DNA of 64,000 bases, from positions 62,001-126,000 of the forward strand of contig CAZBNB010000001.1 of assembly GCA_964493245.1 (NCBI GenBank). Direction: 5' to 3'. Each line of letters begins with the position of its first letter. Position 1 is the stretch's first letter. This document shows, piece by piece, positions 18,012 through 26,822 of the stretch. This DNA comes from CAZBNB01 sp964493245 (GTDB lineage Bacteria > Pseudomonadota > Gammaproteobacteria > Legionellales > Legionellaceae). The notes under the pieces are model-generated. The model worked only from the letters and a program-made list of their open reading frames with translations. It was not told where the DNA came from and ran no database searches. Made by a program: the position numbers and the translations under genes.

Positions 18012-21000
18012 AATATAAAACGCATTTTCTAAAATGGACAAAAAAACTGTGGGTGGCCGCTGCCACTTTATTCGTTTTATTTGCCATTTTGTTTTCTATT
18101 TTTCGCGCTATGACCCCTTTGGTTAAGCAATACAAAACGCAAATCGAACAACAATTGTCTGTCTTATTAGGTCAGCCTGTGAGTATTGGTGATTTAGAAA
18201 CAGGTTGGTATTGGTTTCAGCCCGTCATTAAAATGGACAATGTTAAATTTAACGACGCCAGTCATCAAGCGGTTGTCGTTAATCAGCTGCAGGTTGGAAT
18301 TAATCTATGGCGCTCTCTGTGGCGCTGGCAAGTACAACCGGGTGTGTTGTATGTGCGTGAAACTGCGATTACTTTACGTCAAATCAGTGACTCGCAGTGG
18401 ACTGTGGATGGATTACAATCAAATCCGTCTGTTGCTGCGGCAGATAAAAAAGCCTATTTACCGATGTTAGCTTGGTTGCTATCACAAGATACCATCGTCT
18501 TGAATAATGTGGCGTTGACTATACGGTTACAAGATAACAGTGTTTTGCCGTTACAACATGTCACACTTAAAGTGAAAAACGGCAGTGGTCATTTACGTTT
18601 ATCTGGTACAGCACAATTGGCACAAGAAGCATCAACCGCTTTTTCAGTGGTGGCTGATTTAACCGTTGATCCCGATGATCTAAAAACATTAGCTGGTCAT
18701 GTTTATTTATCCACATCCCATTTTTTCCCGAACCAATGGCAGAGTTTATTACCCAATTTACCCGTTAAAATTAAGCAAGGTGAATGTGATGTCAAATTGT
18801 GGGTAGATTTAGATCAAGGGCATTTAAGCAATGTACAATCGGTCATTCGTCTCGACGATTTTGCTTGGACAGAGACGGGCGGGAACCAACCTAAAGAGCG
18901 ACGGCTTCAAGGATTATCAGGTAATTTTGCCTGGAAAAGAAATGCAAACAAAGGCTGGCATTTGGTGGCAGATCACCTGCAATTGCATTTAGACGATGTG
19001 ATTTGGCCTGAAAATGCGTTTCAACTTGATTACACTGCCGCGAATGACTCATACACGTTATTTGTAAAAAACATTTTACTGGCGCCACTTGCCAATGCCG
19101 ATATTTCATGGCCAGAAAGTGTACAATCTTTGTTTGCAAAAAAACCTCGCGGTGATTTAAATGACACCCAAGTGATCATCACCAATGAAAAAGTCAGTTA
19201 TGTCCTCACACGCTTTGCTGATTTAGGATGGCAAGCAACACCGACAGTGCCGGGGGTAGCTCATCTATCCGGGGTTCTGTATTGGGAGCCAACTGAAGGT
19301 CATTTGGGCCTGGATGGTGAAAATGTCACCATCTCTCCGCAAAAACAACCTGCACTCACTTTTAATTTATTGAATACAGACTTGGCGTGGAAGTCTCTGA
19401 GTAATGGTTATCGTGTGAGCTTGGATAGATTGGTACTAAGTCATCCTGACTTGGTCTTGAGTGCGAATGGGGTGCTGGATAATCCTAAAACCCCTGAAGC
19501 CCATATGCAGTTGTCTGCCGATTTTTCCGCGAAAAATGCGAAAAAATTTATGACCTATTTACCGTCTCAATATTTAAAACCCAAATTAGATACTTGGTTA
19601 AAACAAGATATCAAGCGGATTGCGCATGCCAGTGGTCGTGTGACATTGAATGGCAAATTATCGGATTTCCCTTTTGACAATCAACCTGGAGAGTTTTCTG
19701 TCGTTAGCCATTTAAGCGGTGTTAATTTATTAATTAATAAAGATTGGCCAATGAATCGTGATATTGATGCTGATTTGATTGTTGATAAACGTAGTCTGAT
19801 TGTCAATATTGACCAAGCCAATTTACATGGTGTGATGATTCATCAAATCAACTTATCAATTCCCAACATTGGTCTTGGGCGAGAGTCTTTGTTAATTCAT
19901 GGGCAGGTACAAGCATCAGGTGAGCAAGTGAAGGGGTATATTTTCGCAACACCACTTCGTGATCATTTATCACGTTGGCGTGCGATTGAGATTGGTAATG
20001 ACGTTGCTTTAGATTTACGTTTAGATATTCCCCTGTATCCGGAAAGTGACCATGTTATGGCACTGGGTACGCTTAGTTTAGATCAAAATCCAATCACTAT
20101 TCATTTCCCCGTTGCAAATATACATGTTGATGATGTAAGCGGTGTATTACATTTTAACGAATATGGGCTGACAGATGGTGAGTTGCGTGGTGAGCTGGGT
20201 GGTGCACCGATTTCTTTACACGCGCAATCATTGATTAAACCGAAACAGGGGACTGTTTTAAGTATTGAAGCGGAGGCCAGTGCAGATTATTTGGAAAAAA
20301 ACTTTCAAGCGCCGTGGTTAAAGCTGACTTCTGGTCAATTGCGTGCAGCGGCTTTATGGACTATTTACGCAAATCCAGCTGATCCTGACGAACTACATGT
20401 TGACTCAAGTTTAGAAGGTTTTGGTATTGATTTACCAAGCCCATTGGGGAAAAAAGAGCCTGATATTGCTCCCACGACCATGGATATTCGTTTTGATCCT
20501 AAACAGTTGCGTTTGCAGTGGGATTATAACCATCAATTACGCGGACAGATTTTTTTAGCGAACAATGCCGAGCGTTATCAATTGGATCACGGGCATATTC
20601 ATGTTGGACAGGGAAAGTTTGTCACTCAAAACAATAAAGGTTTGGTAATCACCGCGTCTTTACCCACCGTTGATTTAGCCGACTGGCGTGATACTTGGCA
20701 TGCCTTAACAGCAGAGACAAAATCAACTCAAGAATGGGACGTGATTCAAAGTATTGATTTGAAAATAGACGATTTATATTTATTGAATCAAAAGTTTCAT
20801 CAAGTCGCATTAAGCATGCATCCCGTCAATCGAGATGACTGGAAATTGCATATTGAGCAAGCAGATGTTTCGGGTGATTTGCATTACTCTGTGTCTAAAC
20901 ATGCCTTATCCGGCGATTTTAAGCGCATTTATTTACAGCAAGCGCATCAAGTTGTTACAAAGAAACAGCATGATGCGAAGTTGACATTAAAACCAAAAGA

Positions 21001-21829
21001 TATTCCTAATCTTTCACTGTCCATTAATGATTTGAAGGTACGTGATGTGCAAGTAGGGGCCGTACAGGTAAAAGCAACCAGTACACCAACGCTTTGGCGT
21101 TTAGATGAAGCGGTTGTGGCAGCACCGGAATATCGTTTTAACTTAAATGGAGAATGGAAAGTATTAAATGGTCCAGATGAATCTCATTTAAATGTCAATT
21201 TTGAAATGCGCGATTTGAGTAAAAGTTTAGAGCGTTGGCATGTGAAACCAGTTGTGCAGGCACACCGTGGTCGCGGTACTTTAAAAGGCAAATGGCAAGG
21301 TGCTTTTTATGATTTCTCATTAAGTCATTTGAGTGGTGATATGGAGCTGGTGTTTAAAAATGGCCGAATTAGTCATTTTGATAAAGAAACGGAAGAAAAA
21401 TTAGGACTGGGTAAGTTATTGAGTATATTGAGTTTACAAACGATACCGAGACGCTTACAACTTGATTTCAGTGATTTATCTGAAGATGGTTATAGTTTTG
21501 ATATTTTTAAAGGTTCGTTTCAAATCAAACAAGGCGTGATGAGCACACATGACAGCTATATTGATGGCCCCGTGGCGTATGCCCGAATGAATGGTGATTT
21601 AGATTTAAGTAAGCACTTATACGATATGAACTTACGCATTACGCCGTATATCACTGCCAGTTTACCCATTGTTGCCACGATTGCTGGTGGCCCTATCGCT
21701 GGAGTAGCGACCTGGGTCGCGAGTAATTTGATCAATAAAGGTATGCAACAAATCAGTGGTTATACTTACAAAATTTCTGGCCCATGGCTGGATCCAGTGG
21801 TACAACAAGTCAGTATTGAGAAAAAATAA
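18008..21829 (+). CDS. yhdP: YhdP-family AsmA-like envelope protein
   Basis: Very long inner-membrane-anchored protein (1273 residues) of the AsmA-like group (YhdP/TamB/YdbH), known in E. coli to carry phospholipids to the outer membrane. One N-terminal membrane helix (about residues 12-35, KLWVAAATLFVLFAILF) is followed by a long beta-strand-rich periplasmic chain and the C-terminal AsmA-like end (DLDLSKHLYDMNLRITPYI, then a hydrophobic Gly/Ala segment and KISGPWLDPVV). The ATG overlaps the lolA stop (ATGA), so it is translationally coupled. In E. coli yhdP lies near tldD and rng; here it closes the ftsK-lolA operon. Confidence 0.88.
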   Translation: MKYKTHFLKWTKKLWVAAATLFVLFAILFSIFRAMTPLVKQYKTQIEQQLSVLLGQPVSIGDLETGWYWFQPVIKMDNVKFNDASHQAVVVNQLQVGINLWRSLWRWQVQPGVLYVRETAITLRQISDSQWTVDGLQSNPSVAAADKKAYLPMLAWLLSQDTIVLNNVALTIRLQDNSVLPLQHVTLKVKNGSGHLRLSGTAQLAQEASTAFSVVADLTVDPDDLKTLAGHVYLSTSHFFPNQWQSLLPNLPVKIKQGECDVKLWVDLDQGHLSNVQSVIRLDDFAWTETGGNQPKERRLQGLSGNFAWKRNANKGWHLVADHLQLHLDDVIWPENAFQLDYTAANDSYTLFVKNILLAPLANADISWPESVQSLFAKKPRGDLNDTQVIITNEKVSYVLTRFADLGWQATPTVPGVAHLSGVLYWEPTEGHLGLDGENVTISPQKQPALTFNLLNTDLAWKSLSNGYRVSLDRLVLSHPDLVLSANGVLDNPKTPEAHMQLSADFSAKNAKKFMTYLPSQYLKPKLDTWLKQDIKRIAHASGRVTLNGKLSDFPFDNQPGEFSVVSHLSGVNLLINKDWPMNRDIDADLIVDKRSLIVNIDQANLHGVMIHQINLSIPNIGLGRESLLIHGQVQASGEQVKGYIFATPLRDHLSRWRAIEIGNDVALDLRLDIPLYPESDHVMALGTLSLDQNPITIHFPVANIHVDDVSGVLHFNEYGLTDGELRGELGGAPISLHAQSLIKPKQGTVLSIEAEASADYLEKNFQAPWLKLTSGQLRAAALWTIYANPADPDELHVDSSLEGFGIDLPSPLGKKEPDIAPTTMDIRFDPKQLRLQWDYNHQLRGQIFLANNAERYQLDHGHIHVGQGKFVTQNNKGLVITASLPTVDLADWRDTWHALTAETKSTQEWDVIQSIDLKIDDLYLLNQKFHQVALSMHPVNRDDWKLHIEQADVSGDLHYSVSKHALSGDFKRIYLQQAHQVVTKKQHDAKLTLKPKDIPNLSLSINDLKVRDVQVGAVQVKATSTPTLWRLDEAVVAAPEYRFNLNGEWKVLNGPDESHLNVNFEMRDLSKSLERWHVKPVVQAHRGRGTLKGKWQGAFYDFSLSHLSGDMELVFKNGRISHFDKETEEKLGLGKLLSILSLQTIPRRLQLDFSDLSEDGYSFDIFKGSFQIKQGVMSTHDSYIDGPVAYARMNGDLDLSKHLYDMNLRITPYITASLPIVATIAGGPIAGVATWVASNLINKGMQQISGYTYKISGPWLDPVVQQVSIEKK

Positions 21830-21974
21830 TTCGGCATAACACGCCATTATTGTCTATAATTTATACAGGTGATTCTGAACTGGATAAATCGTTGCTCGCG
21901 GGAGGAAGTAAGAGAGAGTAGCAGCTCAGTGATAACGATATAACATATCAATCGAGTCTAATGGAGTGTGTGCT

Positions 21975-22424
21975 ATGAAATGGATAATGGTAGCAAATTC
22001 AAATGATTGTCGTATTTACGAATATGATCAACATATCGAAAAACTAAACCTCATTGATGAAATCAAACATCCCGAAAACCGATTAAAAAATCATGATTTG
22101 GACACTGACCGTCCCGGTCACTATCAGTCGCCGGGATTTGCCAGAGGCGCTTACGAACCTGAAAAAACCACACATGATCATGCTGTAGAAAATTTTGCCA
22201 GAGAAATGGCGCTCAAACTGAATGCAGGTCGCAATAAACATGCTTATGAATCATTGGTTCTTTTGATGCCACCCGCCATAGAGGGTTTATTGTTAAAACA
22301 TCTCAAGAAACAAATTTTGTGTATGGTTCAACAAATTATTCAAAAAAACATGGTGCATTTAAGTGAGCATGAGTTGAAACAGTACTTATGTCGCGCTATT
22401 CGTGGTCATCACGCCTTACATTAG
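21975..22424 (+). CDS. Host-attachment / baeRF family protein
   Basis: The protein is 149 residues of the family first named as required for attachment to host cells in Agrobacterium, now considered a bacterial eRF1-like (baeRF) fold. Typical features are the start MKWIMVANSNDCRIYEYD, the central NHDLDTDRPGHYQSPG segment (family: DRPGR), and ENFAREMALKLNAGR followed by YESLVLLMPP. It is probably cytoplasmic and RNA- or ribosome-related rather than an adhesin; real function is unknown. The ATG at 21975 is chosen because GGAG lies 8 nt upstream, over an upstream in-frame GTG. Confidence 0.8.
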   Translation: MKWIMVANSNDCRIYEYDQHIEKLNLIDEIKHPENRLKNHDLDTDRPGHYQSPGFARGAYEPEKTTHDHAVENFAREMALKLNAGRNKHAYESLVLLMPPAIEGLLLKHLKKQILCMVQQIIQKNMVHLSEHELKQYLCRAIRGHHALH

Positions 22425-22432
22425 TATCCTCC

Positions 22433-22475
22433 AACAACCCGTAATGTGTTGTATCGTTGGGTTTTACGGGTTGTT
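22433..22475. terminator. Perfect 12-bp inverted repeat after the baeRF gene
   Basis: AACAACCCGTAA and TTACGGGTTGTT form a perfect 12-bp stem with a 19-nt loop, 8 nt past the stop codon. There is no T-run right after, so it may terminate transcription weakly or protect the 3' end. Confidence 0.5.
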
Positions 22476-22528
22476 AGATGCTGTTTATGTGATATTATCA
22501 ATCTATATTCATCATCATGTGACTGATT

Positions 22529-23212
22529 ATGTGTAGCGCACAAAAAGATGACCCCAACACGCGAATAAGCCCCAAAAGAGCCCATCAAACTGCTTTTGGT
22601 CCAGGGTTTTTTTGCCATAAACCACCTAGACTAAAAGATTTGGTTTATGCCATCAATGGTAGGCGAGTGGCTGATCTCTCTGAAGAAGTATTGAACGCGT
22701 TGCGAAAAAACAAAGAAGTTGTTACTTTCGAGACTTACAAAAATCGTCAGAAATACGTCTATACAGAAACGGGTGAGCCAGCTGATTTCATCGATGAAAA
22801 TCAAAAAAATGAGTTGATAACAACAGGTTTCGTAATCACGCAAGCTGCGTACAAGTGCCGTCAACCAGTGCATGCATTGACTGGTATTAAACTAAGTGGG
22901 GCTGAATTAATAAAAGCGCAAGCAGAAGGACTGGACGTTGCTATATCGACCTATAAACAACGTAAATACGTTATAGCCGATGGTAAAATCATTACTTATG
23001 GCGCTATGAAATACCGTGAGCTTGTCAATGCCGATGGCGCTCCAGTTTCATTTGCCAGTCAAGATGAGAAAAACGAAGCGATAGAGACTGGAGCTGTAAT
23101 GAAAAAAAGTCATTATTCTTATTTGAAGTCCAAACTTAAAAAAAGCTCTATTGATGAGCGAGAGCAACAACACAATGAAACACACGTACGTTCAACGATG
23201 ACGAATGGCTAA
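22529..23212 (+). CDS. Unrecognised repeat protein (about five 34-38-residue repeats)
   Basis: The protein is 227 residues and I do not recognise the family. From residue 35 to 196 the chain is built of degenerate repeats. Units begin near residues 35, 71, 109, 143 and 161, with pattern K-x-R-x-x-V-x-A-x-G, a variable middle rich in Glu and Ala, then (T)G-x-x-(V) and Y. Examples are KCRQPVHALTGIKLSG and KYRELVNADGAPVSF; the fourth unit is shortened to 18 residues. It has a basic C-terminal tail (KSKLKKSS), no signal peptide and no membrane segment. Repeats of this kind without enzyme motifs suggest a binding protein, possibly an injected effector (inference). No strong ribosome-binding site is seen. 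Confidence 0.65.
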   Translation: MCSAQKDDPNTRISPKRAHQTAFGPGFFCHKPPRLKDLVYAINGRRVADLSEEVLNALRKNKEVVTFETYKNRQKYVYTETGEPADFIDENQKNELITTGFVITQAAYKCRQPVHALTGIKLSGAELIKAQAEGLDVAISTYKQRKYVIADGKIITYGAMKYRELVNADGAPVSFASQDEKNEAIETGAVMKKSHYSYLKSKLKKSSIDEREQQHNETHVRSTMTNG

Positions 23213-23262
23213 TAACGTAATGTTTTCAGCTTTTAGATAATTTTGCTATGAAGGATAACGAT

Positions 23263-24627
23263 ATGCATTTACATATTTTGGGTTTAAGTGGCACCTTTAT
23301 GAGTGCGTTGGCTTTGTTGGCAAGGGAAGCTGGCTTTACTGTGACAGGCAGCGATGCCAACTGTTATCCTCCCGTCAGTGACTTATTAGCGGCATCTGGT
23401 ATTCGTTGGACCGAAGGGTATGAAGATACAACCGATGCGCTACGTGCTGATTGTGTTGTTGTTGGTAATGCGATTAAACGTGGCATGCCGGTGATGGAGG
23501 CGGTTCTTGAGGCACGTAAACCCTATACTTCTGGCCCACAGTGGCTGGCTGAGCATATCTTACCACGTTACCGTGTCATGGCGGTGGCTGGTACACATGG
23601 TAAAACCACAACGACATCGATGCTAGCGCTTATTTTGGATAAAGCAGGATTAGAACCGGGCTTTTTAATCGGTGGTTTGGCCAGTGATTTTCAAACCAGC
23701 GCACGATTAGGTAAAGGCGAATGGTTTGTGATTGAAGCAGATGAGTATGATACAGCCTTCTTTGATAAAAGACCTAAATTTATGCACTACCATCCACAGG
23801 TTGCCATATTAAATAATTTAGAGTTTGATCATGCGGATATTTATGCAAACCTGAGCGCGATACAGCAACAATTTCATTATTTATTGCGAACCATTCCGCC
23901 ATCAGGTTGGGTCATTAAGCCTAAGCAAGACAAGGCATTAAACGAAGTGCTGCAGCAAGGCGTTTATAGCCAAATTGCTGAGCTCAGTTTACAAGCAGAT
24001 GCGACTTGGCGCGCGGTGATACAAGATCAAGTTGGCTCTGTTTTTCAGGTCTTTCACCAAAATAAATTGGTTGCAGAAGTACAATGGTCTTTGATCGGTG
24101 CGTTTAATGTTGAAAACGCGCTGGCTGCAATCGCTGCGAGTTATTATGCGGGTGTCGAGCCGAAAGTGGCTGCGAAAGCCCTGGCCCAATTTACGCCAGT
24201 GAAGCGTCGTTTGGAAGTCAGATCAAACAAACATCAAGTGACAGTGTACGATGATTTTGCACATCATCCCACCGCCATGGCAAAGACCGTACAGGCTTTG
24301 AAGCAAAGTGGCCGGCATCGGCGGATATTGGCGGTGATGGAGTTTGCTTCTTATACGATGCGCACGGGTGTGCATGTAGAGGCGATGGCGCATGCTTTAG
24401 ACGGTGTTGATGAGGCTTATGTACTAAACCCAAAAGAATTTGACCACACGTCCATCACTGGACATTGGCAATTTCCGCATCATATTTTGGCTGATACAGG
24501 AACAATTGTAGAATGGGTCGCGAACAACGTGCAAGCTGGAGACGCGGTGTTGGTCATGAGTAACAGAGGGTTTGAAAACATTCATCAACGCTTGGGAAAT
24601 AGAATTGATGAACGTTTTTCTGCGTAA
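23263..24627 (+). CDS. mpl: UDP-MurNAc:tripeptide ligase Mpl
   Basis: Peptidoglycan recycling ligase that joins UDP-MurNAc to the recovered tripeptide L-Ala-gamma-D-Glu-mDAP. The protein is 454 residues. It starts MHLHILGLSGTFMSALALLAREAG, has the ATP loop AVAGTHGKTTTTSML, then VIEADEYDTAFFDKRPKF and LNNLEFDHADIY as in Mur ligases, and VYDDFAHHPTA near the C-terminus. The ATG at 23263 is chosen over one five codons upstream because AAGGA lies 7 nt before it. It converges with the pilin gene. Confidence 0.95.
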   Translation: MHLHILGLSGTFMSALALLAREAGFTVTGSDANCYPPVSDLLAASGIRWTEGYEDTTDALRADCVVVGNAIKRGMPVMEAVLEARKPYTSGPQWLAEHILPRYRVMAVAGTHGKTTTTSMLALILDKAGLEPGFLIGGLASDFQTSARLGKGEWFVIEADEYDTAFFDKRPKFMHYHPQVAILNNLEFDHADIYANLSAIQQQFHYLLRTIPPSGWVIKPKQDKALNEVLQQGVYSQIAELSLQADATWRAVIQDQVGSVFQVFHQNKLVAEVQWSLIGAFNVENALAAIAASYYAGVEPKVAAKALAQFTPVKRRLEVRSNKHQVTVYDDFAHHPTAMAKTVQALKQSGRHRRILAVMEFASYTMRTGVHVEAMAHALDGVDEAYVLNPKEFDHTSITGHWQFPHHILADTGTIVEWVANNVQAGDAVLVMSNRGFENIHQRLGNRIDERFSA

Positions 24628-24643
24628 ACATTGACTTTATAAC

Positions 24644-25057
24644 TTATCTACATTCACTTGGGCGGTATTTTGCAGGCAACGTGCCTTCTTTACAGCCCCA
24701 TGTGATTTCGCCGGTAGGCTGAACAACAGGGCTTAAAACCATGGTGCCGTTACCCGCTTTAGGCGTATAGGTAATGATAATATCACCACTGTTATGATCG
24801 AGCACAATCGATGTCACATTTTCTGTTGGTTTAGGACCCTCATAACCCATGGCAATATGTCCAGCTGGCATACCACTGTTAGAAACCACTGCTTCAGCTA
24901 CCGCTAATTTAGCCGATGATGCCAACGTTAGTCCTTCCATAACGCGTGCACGAATCACGTGGTTTTGATAAGCTGGAATGGCAATGGATGCTAAGATACC
25001 AATAATAGCAACCACAATCATGATTTCAATCAGTGTAAATCCTTTGTTCTTTTGCAT
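24644..25057 (-). CDS. pilA: Type IV major pilin
   Basis: The protein is 137 residues with a short class IVa prepilin leader MQKNKG cut before Phe: GFTLIEIMIVVAIIGILASIAIPAY, with Glu5 of the mature protein present. The C-terminal disulfide loop is WGCKEGTLPAKYRPSECR. It probably forms the shaft of a type IV pilus used for adhesion, motility or DNA uptake. It stands alone: no pilB, pilC or pilD is nearby. A purine-rich Shine-Dalgarno (GAGGAA) precedes the ATG. I found no sigma-54 promoter upstream, unlike many pilA genes. Confidence 0.93.
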   Translation of the reverse strand: MQKNKGFTLIEIMIVVAIIGILASIAIPAYQNHVIRARVMEGLTLASSAKLAVAEAVVSNSGMPAGHIAMGYEGPKPTENVTSIVLDHNSGDIIITYTPKAGNGTMVLSPVVQPTGEITWGCKEGTLPAKYRPSECR

Positions 25058-25166
25058 CGTAAGTGTTCCTCAATAAGAATTGATAAAGTTAATAACTGTT
25101 CACGGTCTTGTTCTTGAAGACAGGTTCTCCGTATTTAGGTAAAATGTCTATCTAGATAACATTATT

Positions 25167-25496
25167 ATGCAGGCAGCCATGTCTCGAGCCGATAGACTAC
25201 ATCAAATATTATCCGACGCGCTCATACCACAACATATTCACATCGAAAACGAATCGTATCAACATCGCGTTCCTAAAGATGCCGAAACACATTTTAAGGT
25301 GGTGATTGTTTCTCCGCAATTTGAAGGTTTAAGTCGTGTTGCTCGCCAACGCCTGGTTCATTCTATTATAGCCGCAGAATTTAATACAGGTTTGCATGCA
25401 ATTTCCTTATCATTGTATACCCAGGATGAGTGGCAAAGACAGGGTGGGCAAATCATTCCATCTCCGCCCTGTCATCGTAAAAAGAGAAATGATTGA
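25167..25496 (+). CDS. bolA: BolA family protein
   Basis: The protein is 109 residues. It matches the BolA pattern: ENESYQHRVPKDAETHFKVVIVSPQFEG, an RQRLVHSIIAAEF helix, HAISLSLYTQDEW with the conserved His, and a PSPPC tail as in E. coli BolA. BolA partners monothiol glutaredoxins in iron-sulfur cluster handling and affects cell shape under stress. The start could also be the ATG at 25179, four codons on. It is divergent from pilA. Confidence 0.9.
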   Translation: MQAAMSRADRLHQILSDALIPQHIHIENESYQHRVPKDAETHFKVVIVSPQFEGLSRVARQRLVHSIIAAEFNTGLHAISLSLYTQDEWQRQGGQIIPSPPCHRKKRND

Positions 25497-25560
25497 TAAT
25501 GGCCCTCATTTCCTGCTAGGATGATTGAAGCGTATCTATTTTAATATCTTAGGAATTAGG

Positions 25561-25598
25561 AAAAACGCCGAGATTGAAACGAAGCGCTCGGTGTTTTT
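25561..25598 (+). terminator. Rho-independent terminator after bolA
   Basis: AACGCCGAG pairs with CTCGGTGTT (one G-T pair), followed directly by T residues. On the other strand the A-run at 25561 would serve the opposite direction. It lies 65 nt past the bolA stop and before the methyltransferase start. Confidence 0.7.
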
Positions 25599-25635
25599 CG
25601 TAAATTCTGTATCTCAAGGACATGGAGAGCCTGTT

Positions 25636-26682
25636 ATGATGACCCTAAATCCCACTTCAAAAGCATATCGCATATCGACCGCTTGGAACGCATTAAAAGC
25701 GATTTATAATCTATCTGAGCCCGAGGTTGATGCGTTTGTTAAATCATACGAAATATACAATTGTGATTGGGAGCGTGGTGAGGCCATTAGCGATACTAAA
25801 AAAGTGAATTATAAAGAAGTAAAAGAAAATATTCTGAATTGGTATGGTGTGATCAACCATTTGTGTGCTGTTGGTGAAGTTGAAAAAATGTACATTCCAC
25901 CGACACTCAATCCGCATGAAAATATTATTCGTAATCAATTAGCTTATGAAAAAGAGTTTTCACAACGATTGGGAATGAAGAAAGGCGATAATGTGTTTGA
26001 GCTTGGCTGTGGAAAAGGGCGTGTAGCTGCTCATTTAGCCTCTTCTACCGGTGCTCGCATCACAGGCATCAATATTGATCAAGGTCAATTAAACAGTGCT
26101 ATCGAATTTGCAAAAGAGAATGATTTAGATAAACAATGCCAGTTTGTTAATGCAGACTTTAATGAACTCCCTTTTGTTTACGAAGACAACACGTTTGACT
26201 GCATCTACGAAATTCAAGCACTGTCACTGAGTCGAAATTTGGAAAAACTATTTAAAGAATTGTATCGTGTTTTAAAACCGGGTGGAAAATTAGCCCTAAC
26301 TGAATGGGTCAAATTACCTGGTTACAAGCCTGAGAATCCACATCATGTTGAATTGATGAAGCAGATCAAACCATTGGTTGGTGCAATTGGCACGCCTTCT
26401 GTGGAGGACTATGAACAGGCACTGACTAATGCAGGCTTTAAAATTGTAGCGAGTCGCAATCCAAGTATGGATGGCGCTCAAGAACCTTTAATTCGCCAAG
26501 CCAGTCGCTTTTTTGATCGCCTCTATCCGCTGTTTCGCGTACTGAGCTACATCAAAATTATACCTAAGCATTTCTTAACTTTGTTTGAACGACTAGGACG
26601 TCATACCGAAGCATTGTGTGAAGCGGATCGTTTAGGCTTAATTACGATGAGCTATCAGTTTATTGTGCAAAAACCTGAGTAG
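25636..26682 (+). CDS. Erg6-like sterol 24-C-methyltransferase family protein
   Basis: SAM-dependent methyltransferase of 348 residues. Motif I is VFELGCGKGRVAAHLA (about 118-133), with GARITGINIDQGQLNSA, a CIYEIQALSLSRNLEKLFKELYRVLKPGGKLALTEW block, and ENPHHVELMKQIK. Order and wording of these segments follow yeast Erg6 and plant SMTs (their EATCHAP ... YKVLKPGG ... YEWV region). The C-terminus (LGLITMSYQFIVQKP) matches the SMT end (MMLFVARKP). Sterol methylation is known mainly in eukaryotes, so a eukaryotic origin or a host-sterol substrate is plausible; other lipid or tocopherol-like substrates cannot be excluded. The ATG at 25636 has GGAGAG upstream; the longer frame from 25525 would translate through the terminator hairpin. 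Confidence 0.8.
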   Translation: MMTLNPTSKAYRISTAWNALKAIYNLSEPEVDAFVKSYEIYNCDWERGEAISDTKKVNYKEVKENILNWYGVINHLCAVGEVEKMYIPPTLNPHENIIRNQLAYEKEFSQRLGMKKGDNVFELGCGKGRVAAHLASSTGARITGINIDQGQLNSAIEFAKENDLDKQCQFVNADFNELPFVYEDNTFDCIYEIQALSLSRNLEKLFKELYRVLKPGGKLALTEWVKLPGYKPENPHHVELMKQIKPLVGAIGTPSVEDYEQALTNAGFKIVASRNPSMDGAQEPLIRQASRFFDRLYPLFRVLSYIKIIPKHFLTLFERLGRHTEALCEADRLGLITMSYQFIVQKPE

Positions 26683-26708
26683 TGTCTTGCGCAAGGGATA
26701 TTCTCTCG

Positions 26709-26739
26709 TTGGCTGCTGTTCTTGGCGGCCAATGTTTCT
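26709..26739 (+). terminator. Possible terminator after the Erg6-like gene
   Basis: TTGGCTGC and GGCGGCCAA form a GC-rich stem with a short loop, followed by TGTTTCTT. It lies 26 nt past the stop codon. The T-run is imperfect. Confidence 0.45.
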
Positions 26740-26822
26740 TAAAAAACAACCAAAACGCATAGATGCTTCCATGTCCCCAATAATTCATCTATACTGCGTA
26801 CTTTCCCTTCTGATTGCAGCGC

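Noticed and set aside
25058..25166. Possible sigma-54 promoter for pilA
   Set aside because: Read the upstream strand for TGGCAC-N5-TTGC; no acceptable match.
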